In this document: positions 17,162-25,571 of the stretch, piece after piece
How positions within the stretch are numbered: the first letter of the stretch is position 1
Layout: every line of letters starts with the position of its first letter
Source: Bradyrhizobium nitroreducens
GTDB lineage: Bacteria > Pseudomonadota > Alphaproteobacteria > Rhizobiales > Xanthobacteraceae
DNA length: 64,000 nucleotides
NCBI RefSeq assembly: GCF_002776695.1
Contig: NZ_LFJC01000003.1
Location: 1,268,636-1,332,635 of the forward strand
Direction: 5' to 3'
Translations under genes and position numbers: made by a program
The notes under the pieces: model-generated
What the model was told of the DNA's origin: nothing
Databases searched by the model: none
What the model saw: the letters and a program-made list of their open reading frames with translations, nothing else

Positions 17162-18826
17162 ATGAGCGGGCAGGAGCGCAAGGTGAAGGGATCGGACCTG
17201 TTTGTCGCCGCGCTGGAGAACGAAGGTGTCGACCGTATCTTCGGCGTCCCCGGCGAGGAGAACCTCGATGTGGTGGAATCGCTCCGCACTTCCAAGATCG
17301 AGCTGGTCCTGACTCGCCACGAACAGGCTGCCGCCTTCATGGCCGCCACGCATGGCCGGCTGACCGGCAAGCCCGGAGTTTGCCTGTCGACTCTCGGCCC
17401 CGGTGCGCTCAATTTATCGACGGGCGCGGCCTATGCGCATCTCGGTGCGATGCCGATGATCCTGATCACCGGCCAGAAGCCGATCATGAGCAGCCGGCAG
17501 GCGCGCTTCCAGATCGTGGACGTGGTCGCGACCATGAAGCCGCTGACAAAACTGTCGCGGCAGATCGTCAGCGCCTCCAGCATTCCGACCGTGGTGCGCG
17601 ATGCCTTTCGCGTCGCCATGGAGGAGCGTCCGGGCCCGGTGCATCTCGAACTGCCCGAGGACATCGCCGGCGACGAGGTGCCTGGCGTCCCCATGATTCC
17701 GGTCCATCCGATCGAGATCCCGGTCGCCCATCGCGCCGCGCTCGACCGCGCCGCCGAGATGATTCTGGCCGCAAAGCGTCCGCTGGTGATGATGGGTGCG
17801 GCGACCAGCCGGCCGCGCTCGACCCACGGTATCGCAAGCTTCGTGCGGCGCACCGGCATTCCGTTCTTCACGACGCAAATGGGCAAGGGCACCGTGCCCG
17901 GCGGCACCAATCTCTATATGGGGACCGCCGCGCTGTCGGAGCGTGACTATGTCCATGACGCCATCGATGCCGCCGACCTGATCGTCGCGATCGGCCACGA
18001 TCCGATCGAGAAGCCGCCCTTCATCATGGGGCCGTCGGGACCGAAGGTCATTCACGTCAGCTACACCTCGGCCAGTGTCGAGCAGGTCTATTTCCCGGAC
18101 GCCGAAGTCGTCGGTGACGTCGGCCCGAGCCTGGAGCTGCTCGCCGACCGGCTCGAAGGCAAGCTGCCGCAGGCTGCGGCGCTGCTGCCGCTGCGCGAGG
18201 AGATCCTCGCCCACATCGCCGACCGCGCCACCGAGGCGCGCTGGCCGCCGACGCCGCAACGCATCGTGCACGACATCCGCCAGGTGATCCCGGAGAACGG
18301 CATCGTCGCGCTCGACAACGGCATGTACAAGATCTGGTTTGCGCGCAACTACCGCACCCGCGTCGCCAACACGCTGCTGCTCGACAATGCGCTGGCGACC
18401 ATGGGCGCGGGCCTGCCGTCGGCGATGATGGCCGCGATGCTCTATCCCGACCGTCGCGTGCTCGCGGTCGCCGGCGACGGCGGCTTCATGATGAACAGCC
18501 AGGAGATGGAGACGGCGGTCCGCCTCAAGCTCAACCTCGTCGTGCTGGTGCTGGAGGACAATGCCTACGGCATGATCCGCTGGAAGCAGGCGGTCGATCA
18601 TTTCGCCGATTTCGGCATGACGTTCGGCAATCCGGATTTTGTCCAGTACGCGAAGGCCTATGGTGCCAAGGGCCACCGGATCGAGAGCGTCGACAGCTTT
18701 GGCCCGACGCTGGACGCTGCGTTCAAGCAGGGCGGCGTGCATCTGGTCGTGATCCCGATCGATTATTCGGAGAACGTGCGGGTGCTCGTCGACGAGCTGC
18801 GGGCGCATGAGAAGACGAAAGCGTGA
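17162..18826 (+). CDS. Acetolactate-synthase-like thiamine diphosphate enzyme
   Basis: A 554-residue ThDP enzyme of the acetolactate synthase large subunit family. It has an N-terminal Pyr domain with catalytic Glu in TRHEQAAAFMAA, a central domain, and a C-terminal PP domain with the ThDP/Mg motif GDGGFMMNSQEMETA...DNAYG. It is somewhat shorter than housekeeping IlvB proteins, and no small subunit gene follows. It is therefore probably a paralogue with a catabolic role rather than the branched-chain biosynthetic enzyme. GGAGGCG lies just before the ATG at 17162. Confidence 0.85.
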   Translation: MSGQERKVKGSDLFVAALENEGVDRIFGVPGEENLDVVESLRTSKIELVLTRHEQAAAFMAATHGRLTGKPGVCLSTLGPGALNLSTGAAYAHLGAMPMILITGQKPIMSSRQARFQIVDVVATMKPLTKLSRQIVSASSIPTVVRDAFRVAMEERPGPVHLELPEDIAGDEVPGVPMIPVHPIEIPVAHRAALDRAAEMILAAKRPLVMMGAATSRPRSTHGIASFVRRTGIPFFTTQMGKGTVPGGTNLYMGTAALSERDYVHDAIDAADLIVAIGHDPIEKPPFIMGPSGPKVIHVSYTSASVEQVYFPDAEVVGDVGPSLELLADRLEGKLPQAAALLPLREEILAHIADRATEARWPPTPQRIVHDIRQVIPENGIVALDNGMYKIWFARNYRTRVANTLLLDNALATMGAGLPSAMMAAMLYPDRRVLAVAGDGGFMMNSQEMETAVRLKLNLVVLVLEDNAYGMIRWKQAVDHFADFGMTFGNPDFVQYAKAYGAKGHRIESVDSFGPTLDAAFKQGGVHLVVIPIDYSENVRVLVDELRAHEKTKA

Positions 18827-18838
18827 TGACAGCGGTCT

Positions 18839-19009
18839 CGTACCCCGGACGCAGCGCAGTGCCTCTTCTGCGGTGCGCTGCAGAGCCGGGACCCATGCAT
18901 CAGCAAACTCCATGGCTTCCTGGGTCCCGGCTCTGCGCCGCAACGCCATCAGCGCGTTTACGCGCGTCTTCGACGCGCTATGGCGTTGCAGTGCGTCCGG
19001 GACACGAGA
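18839..19009. repeat. Intergenic palindromic repeat (GTCCGGGAC / GAGCCGGGACCCA type)
   Basis: The 170-base element has outer ends CCCCGGACGCAGCGCAGTG and GCACTGCAACGCC-type counterpart ending GTCCGGGACACGAG, and inner arms GCAGAGCCGGGACCCA (about 18880-18895) and TGGGTCCCGGCTCTGC (about 18921-18936) in perfect inverse orientation. It fills the gap between the ThDP enzyme and Lin0512 genes. A related half element occurs at 61722-61850. Confidence 0.75.
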
Positions 19010-19081
19010 AAAACTACAACTTGTGTCGCGCGGCCTGATCGCAGACATTCTTGATCACCACACCAACCACGGGAATAGAAA

Positions 19082-19429
19082 ATGCCTCGCATTCGTTGTG
19101 TCACCGAGATGGGCATGGGCGTCGACGTCCACGGCCGGGACGCCACCAAGGCGGCAAAGCGGGCGGTGTCGGACGCGATCCGGCATTCCAGCCTCGGCTT
19201 CTTCCGGATGATCGGCAAGACCGCGAACGACATGTTCGTCGACGTCACGATCGGCGTGCCCAACCCGGAGGCCGTGGACAAGGAAGCCGTTGCCAAGGAG
19301 CTTCCCTACGGCACCGTGACCGTCACCACGGTCAAGGGCGGGCTGGAGATTCCATCGGCGACGGAAGTCGCCAACGATCCCATCCTGATCGCCAACGCCG
19401 CTGTCATCGTCAGCTTCGACAAGGATTAG
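19082..19429 (+). CDS. Lin0512-family protein
   Basis: The 115-residue protein matches the conserved Lin0512 family throughout. It begins PRIRCVTEMGMGVDVHGRDATKAAKRAVSDAIRHSS and contains the conserved MFVDVTIGVPNPEAVD stretch. The biochemical role is not known; the family is found across bacteria. Its stop is four bases before the GTG start of the GNAT gene, so the two are one operon. Confidence 0.85.
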   Translation: MPRIRCVTEMGMGVDVHGRDATKAAKRAVSDAIRHSSLGFFRMIGKTANDMFVDVTIGVPNPEAVDKEAVAKELPYGTVTVTTVKGGLEIPSATEVANDPILIANAAVIVSFDKD

Positions 19430-19433
19430 GCCG

Positions 19434-20126
19434 GTGTCAGATAGTGATGAGGCGTTGCTGGATCGCCCGATCTGGAGCGCGCTGACGACGAGCCACAAGC
19501 ATCTGGCCGAAGGCGGACCGCTGGCGTTGCGTTACCCCATCGACATGACGCCGTTTGCCGACATGGTCGACATGTCCCCGGCGAGCTTTGCCGCGCTCCG
19601 CGATCTCCTGTCGGGCACGCAGGTCGCCGCACTGTTCACGCCGGAGCCGGTCGAGATGCCCGCCGGCTTCAAGGTCGTGCTGGCCGAGACCGGCGAACAG
19701 ATGATCGGCTCGCCCGCCGACAGTCCGCTGCGCGATGCCGAGATCGTCACGCTGGGGCCGGCCGACGTGCCTGCCATGACGGCGCTGGTCGAGCTGACCA
19801 AGCCCGGGCCGTTCGCATCGCGCACCCACGAGCTCGGCACCTTCCTCGGCATCCGCGCCGGCGGCGAGCTGGTCGCGATGACGGGTGAGCGGATGAAGCC
19901 GGGAAAGTTCGTCGAGATGACGGCGGTCTGCGTGCATCCCGACTATCGCGGGCGAGGCTACGCTCAGGCGCTGCTTGCGGCGGTGGCCCGACGGATCGAA
20001 GCGCGCGGCGAAATTCCGTTCCTGCACGTGTTTTCGAACAACAATTCGGCGATCGCGCTGTACCAGCGGCAGGGCATGCGGATCCGGCGTCGGCTGTACG
20101 TGACGGCGTTCATGAGGGAAGGATAG
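19434..20126 (+). CDS. GNAT-family N-acetyltransferase
   Basis: The 230-residue protein has a C-terminal GNAT domain with the acetyl-CoA motif A (VCVHPDYRGRGYAQALLAAVARRI, near residues 163-187) and a motif B (SNNNSAIALYQRQGMRIRRRL). The N-terminal 85 residues are of the kind found in the FR47-like group. It starts with GTG at 19434, four bases after the Lin0512 stop. The acceptor substrate is unknown. Confidence 0.85.
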   Translation: MSDSDEALLDRPIWSALTTSHKHLAEGGPLALRYPIDMTPFADMVDMSPASFAALRDLLSGTQVAALFTPEPVEMPAGFKVVLAETGEQMIGSPADSPLRDAEIVTLGPADVPAMTALVELTKPGPFASRTHELGTFLGIRAGGELVAMTGERMKPGKFVEMTAVCVHPDYRGRGYAQALLAAVARRIEARGEIPFLHVFSNNNSAIALYQRQGMRIRRRLYVTAFMREG

Positions 20127-20201
20127 GCCACCCTCCAGGGCGCCCTTCATTTCCTGCGAATATCCGCTATATCCGTCCCAACCAAAATTTGGGGGAAACA
20201 C

Positions 20202-21386
20202 ATGGACGCCAGGACGATCGATTTTTCCGCCGTGCGGACGGCAATGCAGCGCTACGTCGATCAGGAGATCATTCCGGGCGCATCCTGGGCCGTGCTGCGC
20301 GGACGCGAGGTGGTCGATCAGCAATGCGTCGGCTTGGCTGATCGCGAAGCAAGCACGGCGCTGCGGCCCGACCATGTCTTCCGCGCTTTCTCCAACACCA
20401 AGATCTTCGTCACCTGCGCAATCATGCTGCTGGTCGAGGAGGGACGCATCGGGCTCGATGACCTCGTCGAGACGGTTCTGCCGCAGCTGGCCAATCGCAA
20501 GGTGCTCAAGCAGGGCGCGTCGAGCCTTGCCGATGTCGAGCCGGCCAAAAGCCCGATCACGATCCGTCAGCTCCTGACCCACACGTCGGGCCTCAGCTAC
20601 GGCATCTTCGATCCCGGCACGGTGCTGTTCAAAGGCTACAACGACGCGCGCGTGCTCAATCCGCTGACGTCGCTCACTGATATGATCGACAAGCTGGCCG
20701 ATCTGCCGCTGTCCTATCATCCCGGCACGGGCTGGGAATATTCCGTTGCTACCGACGTGCTCGGCCGCGTCGTGGAAGTCGTCTCGGGCAAGTCCCTCGA
20801 TGCCTTCCTCAAGGCGCGCATCTTCGATGTCCTCGGCATGACCGACACCGGCTTCGACGTTCCCGAGGCGCAGCAGGGCAGGCTGGTTGCGCTCTACACT
20901 GGCGCCGACGTGCTCGATCCCATGAAGCCGGGCCTCACGCGCGCCGACAATCTGCCGTTTCCGCAGGCCTATCGCCGGCCGTTCCCGCGGCTCTCGGGCG
21001 GCGGGGGCCTGGTTTCGACCCTGCCGGACATGCTCGCGCTGGTGCGCGCGCTGCTGCCTGGGTCGGATGCGCTACTGAAGCCGGAAACGCTGCGGCAGAT
21101 GATGACGAACCAGCTGCCCGCGGGGCAGACCATCCGCTTTGCCAATCTCGGCCCGATCCCCGGCAAGGGCTTTGGCCTCGGCGGCGCCGTCACCTTCGCG
21201 CCGACGCCGTTCGATCCGCCGAATTCCACCGGCGAATTTCAGTGGGGCGGCCTCGCCGGCACCCATTGGTGGATCTGCCCGGAGGCCAATACCGCGGGCG
21301 TCCTGATGGCCCAGCGTTATATGGGCTTCTGGAATCCATTCTTCTTCGAGTTCAAGCGCCTGGCCTATCAGGCCGTCGGAGGCTGA
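20202..21386 (+). CDS. Serine hydrolase, beta-lactamase family
   Basis: A 394-residue class C beta-lactamase-like hydrolase with the nucleophile motif SNTK (in FRAFSNTKIFVTCAIM) and a YSVATD element corresponding to YxN. The C-terminal WGGLAGTHWWI segment fits the third motif region of the EstB/LovD-type esterases. No signal peptide is evident, so a cytoplasmic esterase or transferase is more likely than an antibiotic-resistance enzyme. It is the second such gene in the window; the two are not close duplicates. Confidence 0.83.
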   Translation: MDARTIDFSAVRTAMQRYVDQEIIPGASWAVLRGREVVDQQCVGLADREASTALRPDHVFRAFSNTKIFVTCAIMLLVEEGRIGLDDLVETVLPQLANRKVLKQGASSLADVEPAKSPITIRQLLTHTSGLSYGIFDPGTVLFKGYNDARVLNPLTSLTDMIDKLADLPLSYHPGTGWEYSVATDVLGRVVEVVSGKSLDAFLKARIFDVLGMTDTGFDVPEAQQGRLVALYTGADVLDPMKPGLTRADNLPFPQAYRRPFPRLSGGGGLVSTLPDMLALVRALLPGSDALLKPETLRQMMTNQLPAGQTIRFANLGPIPGKGFGLGGAVTFAPTPFDPPNSTGEFQWGGLAGTHWWICPEANTAGVLMAQRYMGFWNPFFFEFKRLAYQAVGG

Positions 21387-21484
21387 GCGCGCGAAAAAAA
21401 TTGCGCGCGCCCGCGAATCCTTTTCGGCCGGAGCGTCCTCTTGATAGTCGAGGCACTTGGCCTCGGCTCATGTCGGAGGATGCG

Positions 21485-21694
21485 ATGGCATTTTACAGGA
21501 AGAATATCGGCGGCCTGCACCAGACCATGCGAATTGCTCTGGGCGTCGCAGTGGCGATTGCGGCCGTGGTTTATCTGGCCGGCGCGACGGCATGGCTGGT
21601 GGCGCTGGGCGGCGCCGGCTTCGCGCTGACCGGCGTCGTCGGCTATTGTCCGATGTGCGCGGTGGCGGGGATCGAGCGAGGGGGCGTGTCGTGA
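21485..21694 (+). CDS. DUF2892 (YgaP-like) small membrane protein
   Basis: A 69-residue protein with two hydrophobic helices (MRIALGVAVAIAAVVYLAG and ALGGAGFALTGVVGYCPMCAVAG) and the family's CPMC motif at the second helix end. DUF2892 domains often accompany rhodanese or redox proteins. ATG at 21485 follows CGGAGGAT. The stop overlaps the start of the sigma factor gene (GTGA), so the genes are translationally coupled. In this position it could supply membrane sensing for the sigma factor, but no anti-sigma domain is seen. Confidence 0.8.
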   Translation: MAFYRKNIGGLHQTMRIALGVAVAIAAVVYLAGATAWLVALGGAGFALTGVVGYCPMCAVAGIERGGVS

Positions 21695-22212
21695 GCGCGG
21701 CTGCGATCTCACCAAAGCTGTTCGAGGCCGCGCGGCTCGGCGATCCCCACGCGATCGCCTCGCTGCTCGAGACGGCACAGCCGGACATTCGACGCTATGC
21801 ACGCGCGACCTGCCGCAGCTCGGCGGATGCCGAGGATGCGACGCAGGAGGCGCTTTGGATCCTGTTCCGTCACGTCGGCACCATCCGTTCGCTGCTGGCA
21901 TTTTCTGCCTGGCTGTTCAGCGTGGTTCGCCGCGAATGCCTGCGGCTGGCGCGCCGGGCAGGTCTTGCTCCTGCTGTCGATGAGAGTGAGGTGGAAGCAG
22001 CGTTGCTGCTGCGGCCTGAAGCCGACCTGCGTCTCGACGTAGCCGCGGCGTTCGAGGCGCTGCCGCCGCATTATCGCGATGTGGCGCTGATGCGTGACGT
22101 CAAGGAGATGACCATCGATGAAATAGCCATGGCGCTCGGTGCGACCAGGCAAACCGTCAAGGCTCGTCTGCATCGTGCCCGCGCACTGATGCGCGAATAT
22201 CTGACGAGGTGA
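21691..22212 (+). CDS. ECF-type RNA polymerase sigma factor
   Basis: The 173-residue sigma factor has region 2 (RRYARATCRSSADAEDATQEALWILFRHVGTIRSLLAFSAWLFSVVRREC) and region 4 (LPPHYRDVALMRDVKEMTIDEIAMALGATRQTVKARLHRARALMREY) separated by a short linker. It starts with GTG at 21691 inside the stop of the DUF2892 gene, and an AhpD-like gene follows after three bases. Neither a ChrR-type nor a zinc anti-sigma gene is next to it. The small CPMC membrane protein and the CxxC redox protein that flank it suggest oxidative or redox control. Confidence 0.85.
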   Translation: MSAAAISPKLFEAARLGDPHAIASLLETAQPDIRRYARATCRSSADAEDATQEALWILFRHVGTIRSLLAFSAWLFSVVRRECLRLARRAGLAPAVDESEVEAALLLRPEADLRLDVAAAFEALPPHYRDVALMRDVKEMTIDEIAMALGATRQTVKARLHRARALMREYLTR

Positions 22213-22215
22213 GAT

Positions 22216-22563
22216 ATGGCCGATTATCAAAGCTCCGACGATCTGAAATCGATTCCGGCGTTCGTTGCGCTCGCACCGGTCGAGGCCAACGCATTCCTGG
22301 CCTTCAACCATGCGGTCGAGCGCAAGGACGGATTGATCCCGCCGAAATATCGCGAGCTGATCTCGCTCGCGGTCGCGCTGACCACGCAATGCGCGTATTG
22401 CCTCGACGTGCATACGGGGCAGGCGGCCAAGGCCGGTGCGACGCGCGAGGAAGTGGCGGAAGCCGCATTGATCGCGGCGGCGGTCCGTGCCGGCGGCACG
22501 CTCGGTCACGCGTTGCTGGCGCAGCGCTTGTTCGAGCGGCATCTCGGCGACGGAAAATCATAG
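22216..22563 (+). CDS. Carboxymuconolactone decarboxylase / AhpD-like protein
   Basis: A 115-residue all-helical protein of the CMD/AhpD superfamily with the redox motif CAYCLDVH (Cys-x-x-Cys plus His), as in AhpD alkylhydroperoxidases. It likely reduces peroxides or acts as a thiol adaptor. Its start is three bases after the sigma factor stop, so it belongs to the DUF2892-sigma-AhpD operon. A perfect 10-base hairpin follows the gene. Confidence 0.85.
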   Translation: MADYQSSDDLKSIPAFVALAPVEANAFLAFNHAVERKDGLIPPKYRELISLAVALTTQCAYCLDVHTGQAAKAGATREEVAEAALIAAAVRAGGTLGHALLAQRLFERHLGDGKS

Positions 22564-22570
22564 CAGTTGC

Positions 22571-22596
22571 GGGCGGGAGGTGAATGCCTCCCGCCC
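22571..22596. terminator. Bidirectional hairpin between AhpD-like gene and rtcB
   Basis: GGGCGGGAGG and CCTCCCGCCC form a perfect 10-base stem with loop TGAATG in the 39-base gap between two convergent genes. No T-run follows in either direction, so it may be an intrinsic-like or processing hairpin rather than a classical terminator. Confidence 0.5.
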
Positions 22597-22602
22597 ACTG
22601 TG

Positions 22603-23943
22603 TCAGTCCTTCCACGGATCGAACTCGCCTTCGCCGGCCATGGCGACGGCGAACGGCCGCAGCGTGTGCAGCACCTTCACGGTGCCGGCATGCTGCGCCA
22701 GCACATCAGGCAGGCGGCGATAGGCCATCGGACTCTCGTCGAGGTCGGCACCGATCAGGGTGACGCCACGCTCGTTGAGCCACCGGTCCATTTCCGCGCG
22801 CGAGAAGCGGCGCTTGGCTTCCCTCCGTCCGAACATGCGGCCCGCGCCGTGAACGGTCGAATAGAGCGAAGCCTTGGCTTCCGGACTGTCGACGCCTTCG
22901 AGAATGACGGCGTCGTCGCCCATCGAGCCGCCGACGAATCCCTTCTGGCCGGGAAACGCCGGGGTCGCGCCCTTGCGCACCACCCACAGGTCTCGCCCGT
23001 CGTGGGTCTCACGCCAGGCGTAGTTGTGGTGGTTGTGCACGCTCTCAGTGACGCTGCCGCCGATGATCTGGCGGGCGCGTTCGACGACCCACTCGCGACC
23101 CGCATAGGCGTAACGCCCGGCGAGCTGCATCGCTGCGATGTAGCGGCGGCCGAGCTCGCTGTCCTCGTCGACCACGGCGGGCGGGACGTTCATGCCGTCC
23201 TTGCCGCCGGCGGCCTTGAGGTAGCGCGTCGCGGAGGTGTGCCCGAGACCGCGGCTTCCGAAATGGACGCCGATCCAGACATAGCCCTCCTCGTCGCGCA
23301 TGAGGTCGACATAGTGGTTGCCCGATCCGACCGTGCCGAGCTGGCTCACCGCCTTCTGGCGGTAGGACTCCATGTCGCTCTCGCGCCAGGCATCGCCGTC
23401 GTCGAACAGCGCATGCTCGGCCCGTTCGGCGTTGGCGCGGCCGACGCCGAACGAGATCGTCCTGGCGACGTCGCGGATGATCGTGGGCACGCGGACTGCG
23501 ATGTCGTCGAAGCGCGTGTCGAGCCGGGCCGCCATGTTGCCGCAGCCGATGTCGAAGCCGACGCCGGAGATGCTGATCTGCCTCTCATAGGCGATGACCC
23601 CGCCGACCGGCTGGGCGTAACCGAGATGGCCGTCGGCGCAGATCACGCCGGACACGACGTTGCCGACCGCCATGCAATTGCGCATCTGCGCGATCGTCGC
23701 ATCCTCGTGCGGGCCGAACACCTTCAGCGGCGCATTCTCAAAGCGGGCATCCTGCATCCGGAACTCGGCGATCGAGCTCGCGGTCGCATTGGCCTCGCGG
23801 GCAAGATGCTCCTTGCGCGCGGCGTCCTTGTACAGGCACCAAGCGGGCTGGCCGCGTCCTTCGCCGACGCGCGAGTCGGGATCGACGCCGGCGGCGAGGC
23901 AGAGCTCGCGGGCGCGTTCCATGTAGGGATCGGGTCGTCGCAT
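22603..23943 (-). CDS. rtcB: RtcB-family RNA ligase
   Basis: A 446-residue RNA ligase that joins 2',3'-cyclic-phosphate or 3'-phosphate ends to 5'-OH ends using GTP and Mn2+. Signature regions are visible: GFDIGCGNMAARL (metal Cys), GSGNHYVDL, GVHFGSRGLGH, and VHGAGRMFGRREAKR with the His that carries GMP. It lies downstream of ro60 on the same strand (111 bases between them), which matches the known rsr/Y-RNA/rtcB RNA-repair operons. Neither rtcA (RNA cyclase) nor the sigma-54 activator rtcR is present in the window, so regulation must differ or be distant. Confidence 0.92.
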   Translation of the reverse strand: MRRPDPYMERARELCLAAGVDPDSRVGEGRGQPAWCLYKDAARKEHLAREANATASSIAEFRMQDARFENAPLKVFGPHEDATIAQMRNCMAVGNVVSGVICADGHLGYAQPVGGVIAYERQISISGVGFDIGCGNMAARLDTRFDDIAVRVPTIIRDVARTISFGVGRANAERAEHALFDDGDAWRESDMESYRQKAVSQLGTVGSGNHYVDLMRDEEGYVWIGVHFGSRGLGHTSATRYLKAAGGKDGMNVPPAVVDEDSELGRRYIAAMQLAGRYAYAGREWVVERARQIIGGSVTESVHNHHNYAWRETHDGRDLWVVRKGATPAFPGQKGFVGGSMGDDAVILEGVDSPEAKASLYSTVHGAGRMFGRREAKRRFSRAEMDRWLNERGVTLIGADLDESPMAYRRLPDVLAQHAGTVKVLHTLRPFAVAMAGEGEFDPWKD

Positions 23944-24011
23944 GGTCGTACGTCCTTGTCATTCCGTGCGCACCATAGCCGGGGCGGGCGCATCATTTCA
24001 GAGAATTTGAA

Positions 24012-24040
24012 GGCCCCGGGCGCGTGTCGCGTCCGGGGCC
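24012..24040 (-). other. Strong intercistronic hairpin between ro60 and rtcB
   Basis: GGCCCCGG (minus strand, from 24040) and CCGGGGCC form an eight-base G-C stem starting about 15 bases after the ro60 stop. The following bases (TTCAAATTCTCT) are too poor in T for a classical terminator. It may attenuate read-through into rtcB or protect the ro60 3' end. Confidence 0.45.
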
Positions 24041-24054
24041 GTTGTCGTCGCGCA

Positions 24055-25380
24055 TCAGTTCAATGCCGTCTCCGACGCTGCGATCCACGCGACCACGGCC
24101 TCGGAGAAGCCGTTGACGCGGGTCCAGGCGCCGTGACCGACACCGTGCTGATACGAGGCCACGTTCACAATGGTGCCGCGCGCCCTGGGCTCGGGCACAT
24201 GGTCGTGGCTCTGCTCGTCGGTGAAGACGATCAGGCGATCGCCCTTGCGGTCGATCTCCGTCACGGCCTTGCCGAGATAGGTCCCGCCATGCGCCTGCGA
24301 GTTGATGATCGCGTCCCGCAGCGCGAAACCGCGGCGGGGCGGGACCTTCACGACATCATTGCTGAAGGTGAAGATCTCGACCTCGTCGCAGATCTCGCGG
24401 GCGAGAATGGCAAGGCCGCACGCCGCCTCCGCGCGCGTCATTTCCGACTGCGCGGAGAGGGTCGCGAACATCGAGCCCGACACGTCGATCAGGAGCCGCG
24501 TCCGGCCCGGAAGCCGCACATGGTCCTTGACCGACTTGAGCATCGCAGCCTCGAGCTCGGGCTCGAAGTCCGGCGCATAGCGCGCCGCCGTGATGAAGCG
24601 ATAGGGCAGGATACGATCCGTCCGCATCGCCTCGATCGCACCTGCGATGGTCTCGCGCGAGACCTGCCCAGTCTGCATCAGCCGCAGATTGCGCAGCAGC
24701 GCGAGGCCACCGAGCTTTCGCTCGGCGATCAGCCGCTCGAAGGTCTCGCGCTTGCTCTTGCCGGCCGAGAGCGAGACCTCCCAGGTGTCGGGGGAAGCGA
24801 GCTCGCCGTCGACGAGCTGTTTCCACACCTTGGCCTGGTCGGCGTCCTTCGGCTTGGCGTGCACCAGGAACAGCACGTCCCTGATCCGCACCGCGCCGTC
24901 GCGGTCCCATTTGGCAAGCTGGTACGCGTCGAACTTGGTCAAGGCGCGGGCAAGGCCCTTCTTGACCTGCGCCGAGACCGGCTGACGCTTGCGCTGCTGC
25001 ATGGGGCCGAGTGCATCCGCCCAGTAGATCGCAAGCAGCTCGGTCATCTCGTCGGGTCGCTGGATCACCTGGGCGAGCGTGTCGGCCACGAGGGCGCGGT
25101 GCTTCTCGCTGCGGGCCATCTCGCGGATGACGAGCAGCGGCGCGTGCCGCAGCTTCATCACCTCGCGCGCCTCGATCGCAAGCTGCGCCACCTTGGCGGG
25201 CGCGACCTTGGGCACGAGCGACTTGATGCGGTCGGCGATCGCGACGCCGTCCTCGTAGAACTGGTCCTCCCACAGGAGGCAGTTCATCAGCGCGCGCTTC
25301 AGCTCCATCTCGGGCGTGAAGCGAACGGCGCGCGCGCCCTCCCGCGTGAAGGCGCGAACGATCTTGTTGAGCCTGACCAT
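24055..25380 (-). CDS. Ro60 (TROVE-domain) RNA-binding protein
   Basis: The 441-residue orthologue of Ro60/Rsr has a TROVE HEAT-repeat ring (about residues 15-290) and a von Willebrand A domain with an intact MIDAS start DVSGS (Asp299, Ser301, Ser303). In known bacteria Ro60 binds Y RNA, which gates access of other RNAs and tethers nucleases. GAGGAGG lies eight bases before the ATG at 25380. The gene is preceded by the four structured RNA units (25420-26075) and followed by rtcB, so protein, RNA partners and RNA ligase form one locus. It is shorter than vertebrate Ro60 (about 538 residues), as bacterial ones usually are. Confidence 0.92.
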   Translation of the reverse strand: MVRLNKIVRAFTREGARAVRFTPEMELKRALMNCLLWEDQFYEDGVAIADRIKSLVPKVAPAKVAQLAIEAREVMKLRHAPLLVIREMARSEKHRALVADTLAQVIQRPDEMTELLAIYWADALGPMQQRKRQPVSAQVKKGLARALTKFDAYQLAKWDRDGAVRIRDVLFLVHAKPKDADQAKVWKQLVDGELASPDTWEVSLSAGKSKRETFERLIAERKLGGLALLRNLRLMQTGQVSRETIAGAIEAMRTDRILPYRFITAARYAPDFEPELEAAMLKSVKDHVRLPGRTRLLIDVSGSMFATLSAQSEMTRAEAACGLAILAREICDEVEIFTFSNDVVKVPPRRGFALRDAIINSQAHGGTYLGKAVTEIDRKGDRLIVFTDEQSHDHVPEPRARGTIVNVASYQHGVGHGAWTRVNGFSEAVVAWIAASETALN

Positions 25381-25419
25381 GATGGCCTCCTCTTGGGTTG
25401 ATGGGGACAGGAAACGGGT

Positions 25420-25554
25420 GCCGGGGAACAGGCGAGGCTGCTCTGCCCACGAGGGGCTCCACATGCTCTACCGCTGAGCTACGGACTTTCGCCCGGAAGG
25501 AGTCGAACCTTCGACAGTGTGATTCACGAAGTAACAGCGCTCTTCACCACCGGC
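25420..25554 (-). ncRNA. Y-RNA-like unit A with permuted tRNA module
   Basis: Read on the minus strand from 25554. The ends GCCGG (25554-25550) and CCGGC (25424-25420) pair. After the first comes TGGTGAAGA, three variable bases and CTGTTACTTCG; before the second comes CGCCTGTTCC. Inside is a tRNA in permuted order: variable loop CTGTC, T-arm GAAGG/TTCGACT/CCTTC (25512-25496), acceptor CGGGC closed by GAAA onto GTCCG (25495-25482), TA as positions 8-9, D-arm GCTC/AGCGGTA/GAGC (25479-25465), and anticodon-stem strands TGTGG with TCACA. A hairpin (GCCC/GGGC) follows. This matches the known layout of bacterial YrlA RNAs, whose ends bind Ro60. The unit ends 39 bases before ro60. Family naming is inference. 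Confidence 0.75.
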
Positions 25555-25571
25555 GGTGGCTAAGGGGACAC

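Noticed and set aside
22567..25401. Long open reading frame on the plus strand over rtcB and ro60
   Set aside because: It is the antisense of two clear protein genes in GC-rich DNA; its composition is that of a shadow frame. The same holds for long antisense frames at 11214-13853, 41150-43480 and 36567-38204.
25459..25522. Ordinary tRNA genes on the minus strand
   Set aside because: T-arms, acceptor strands and D-arms are present but the 3' half precedes the 5' half, and there is no anticodon loop; a permuted tRNA-like module fits instead.
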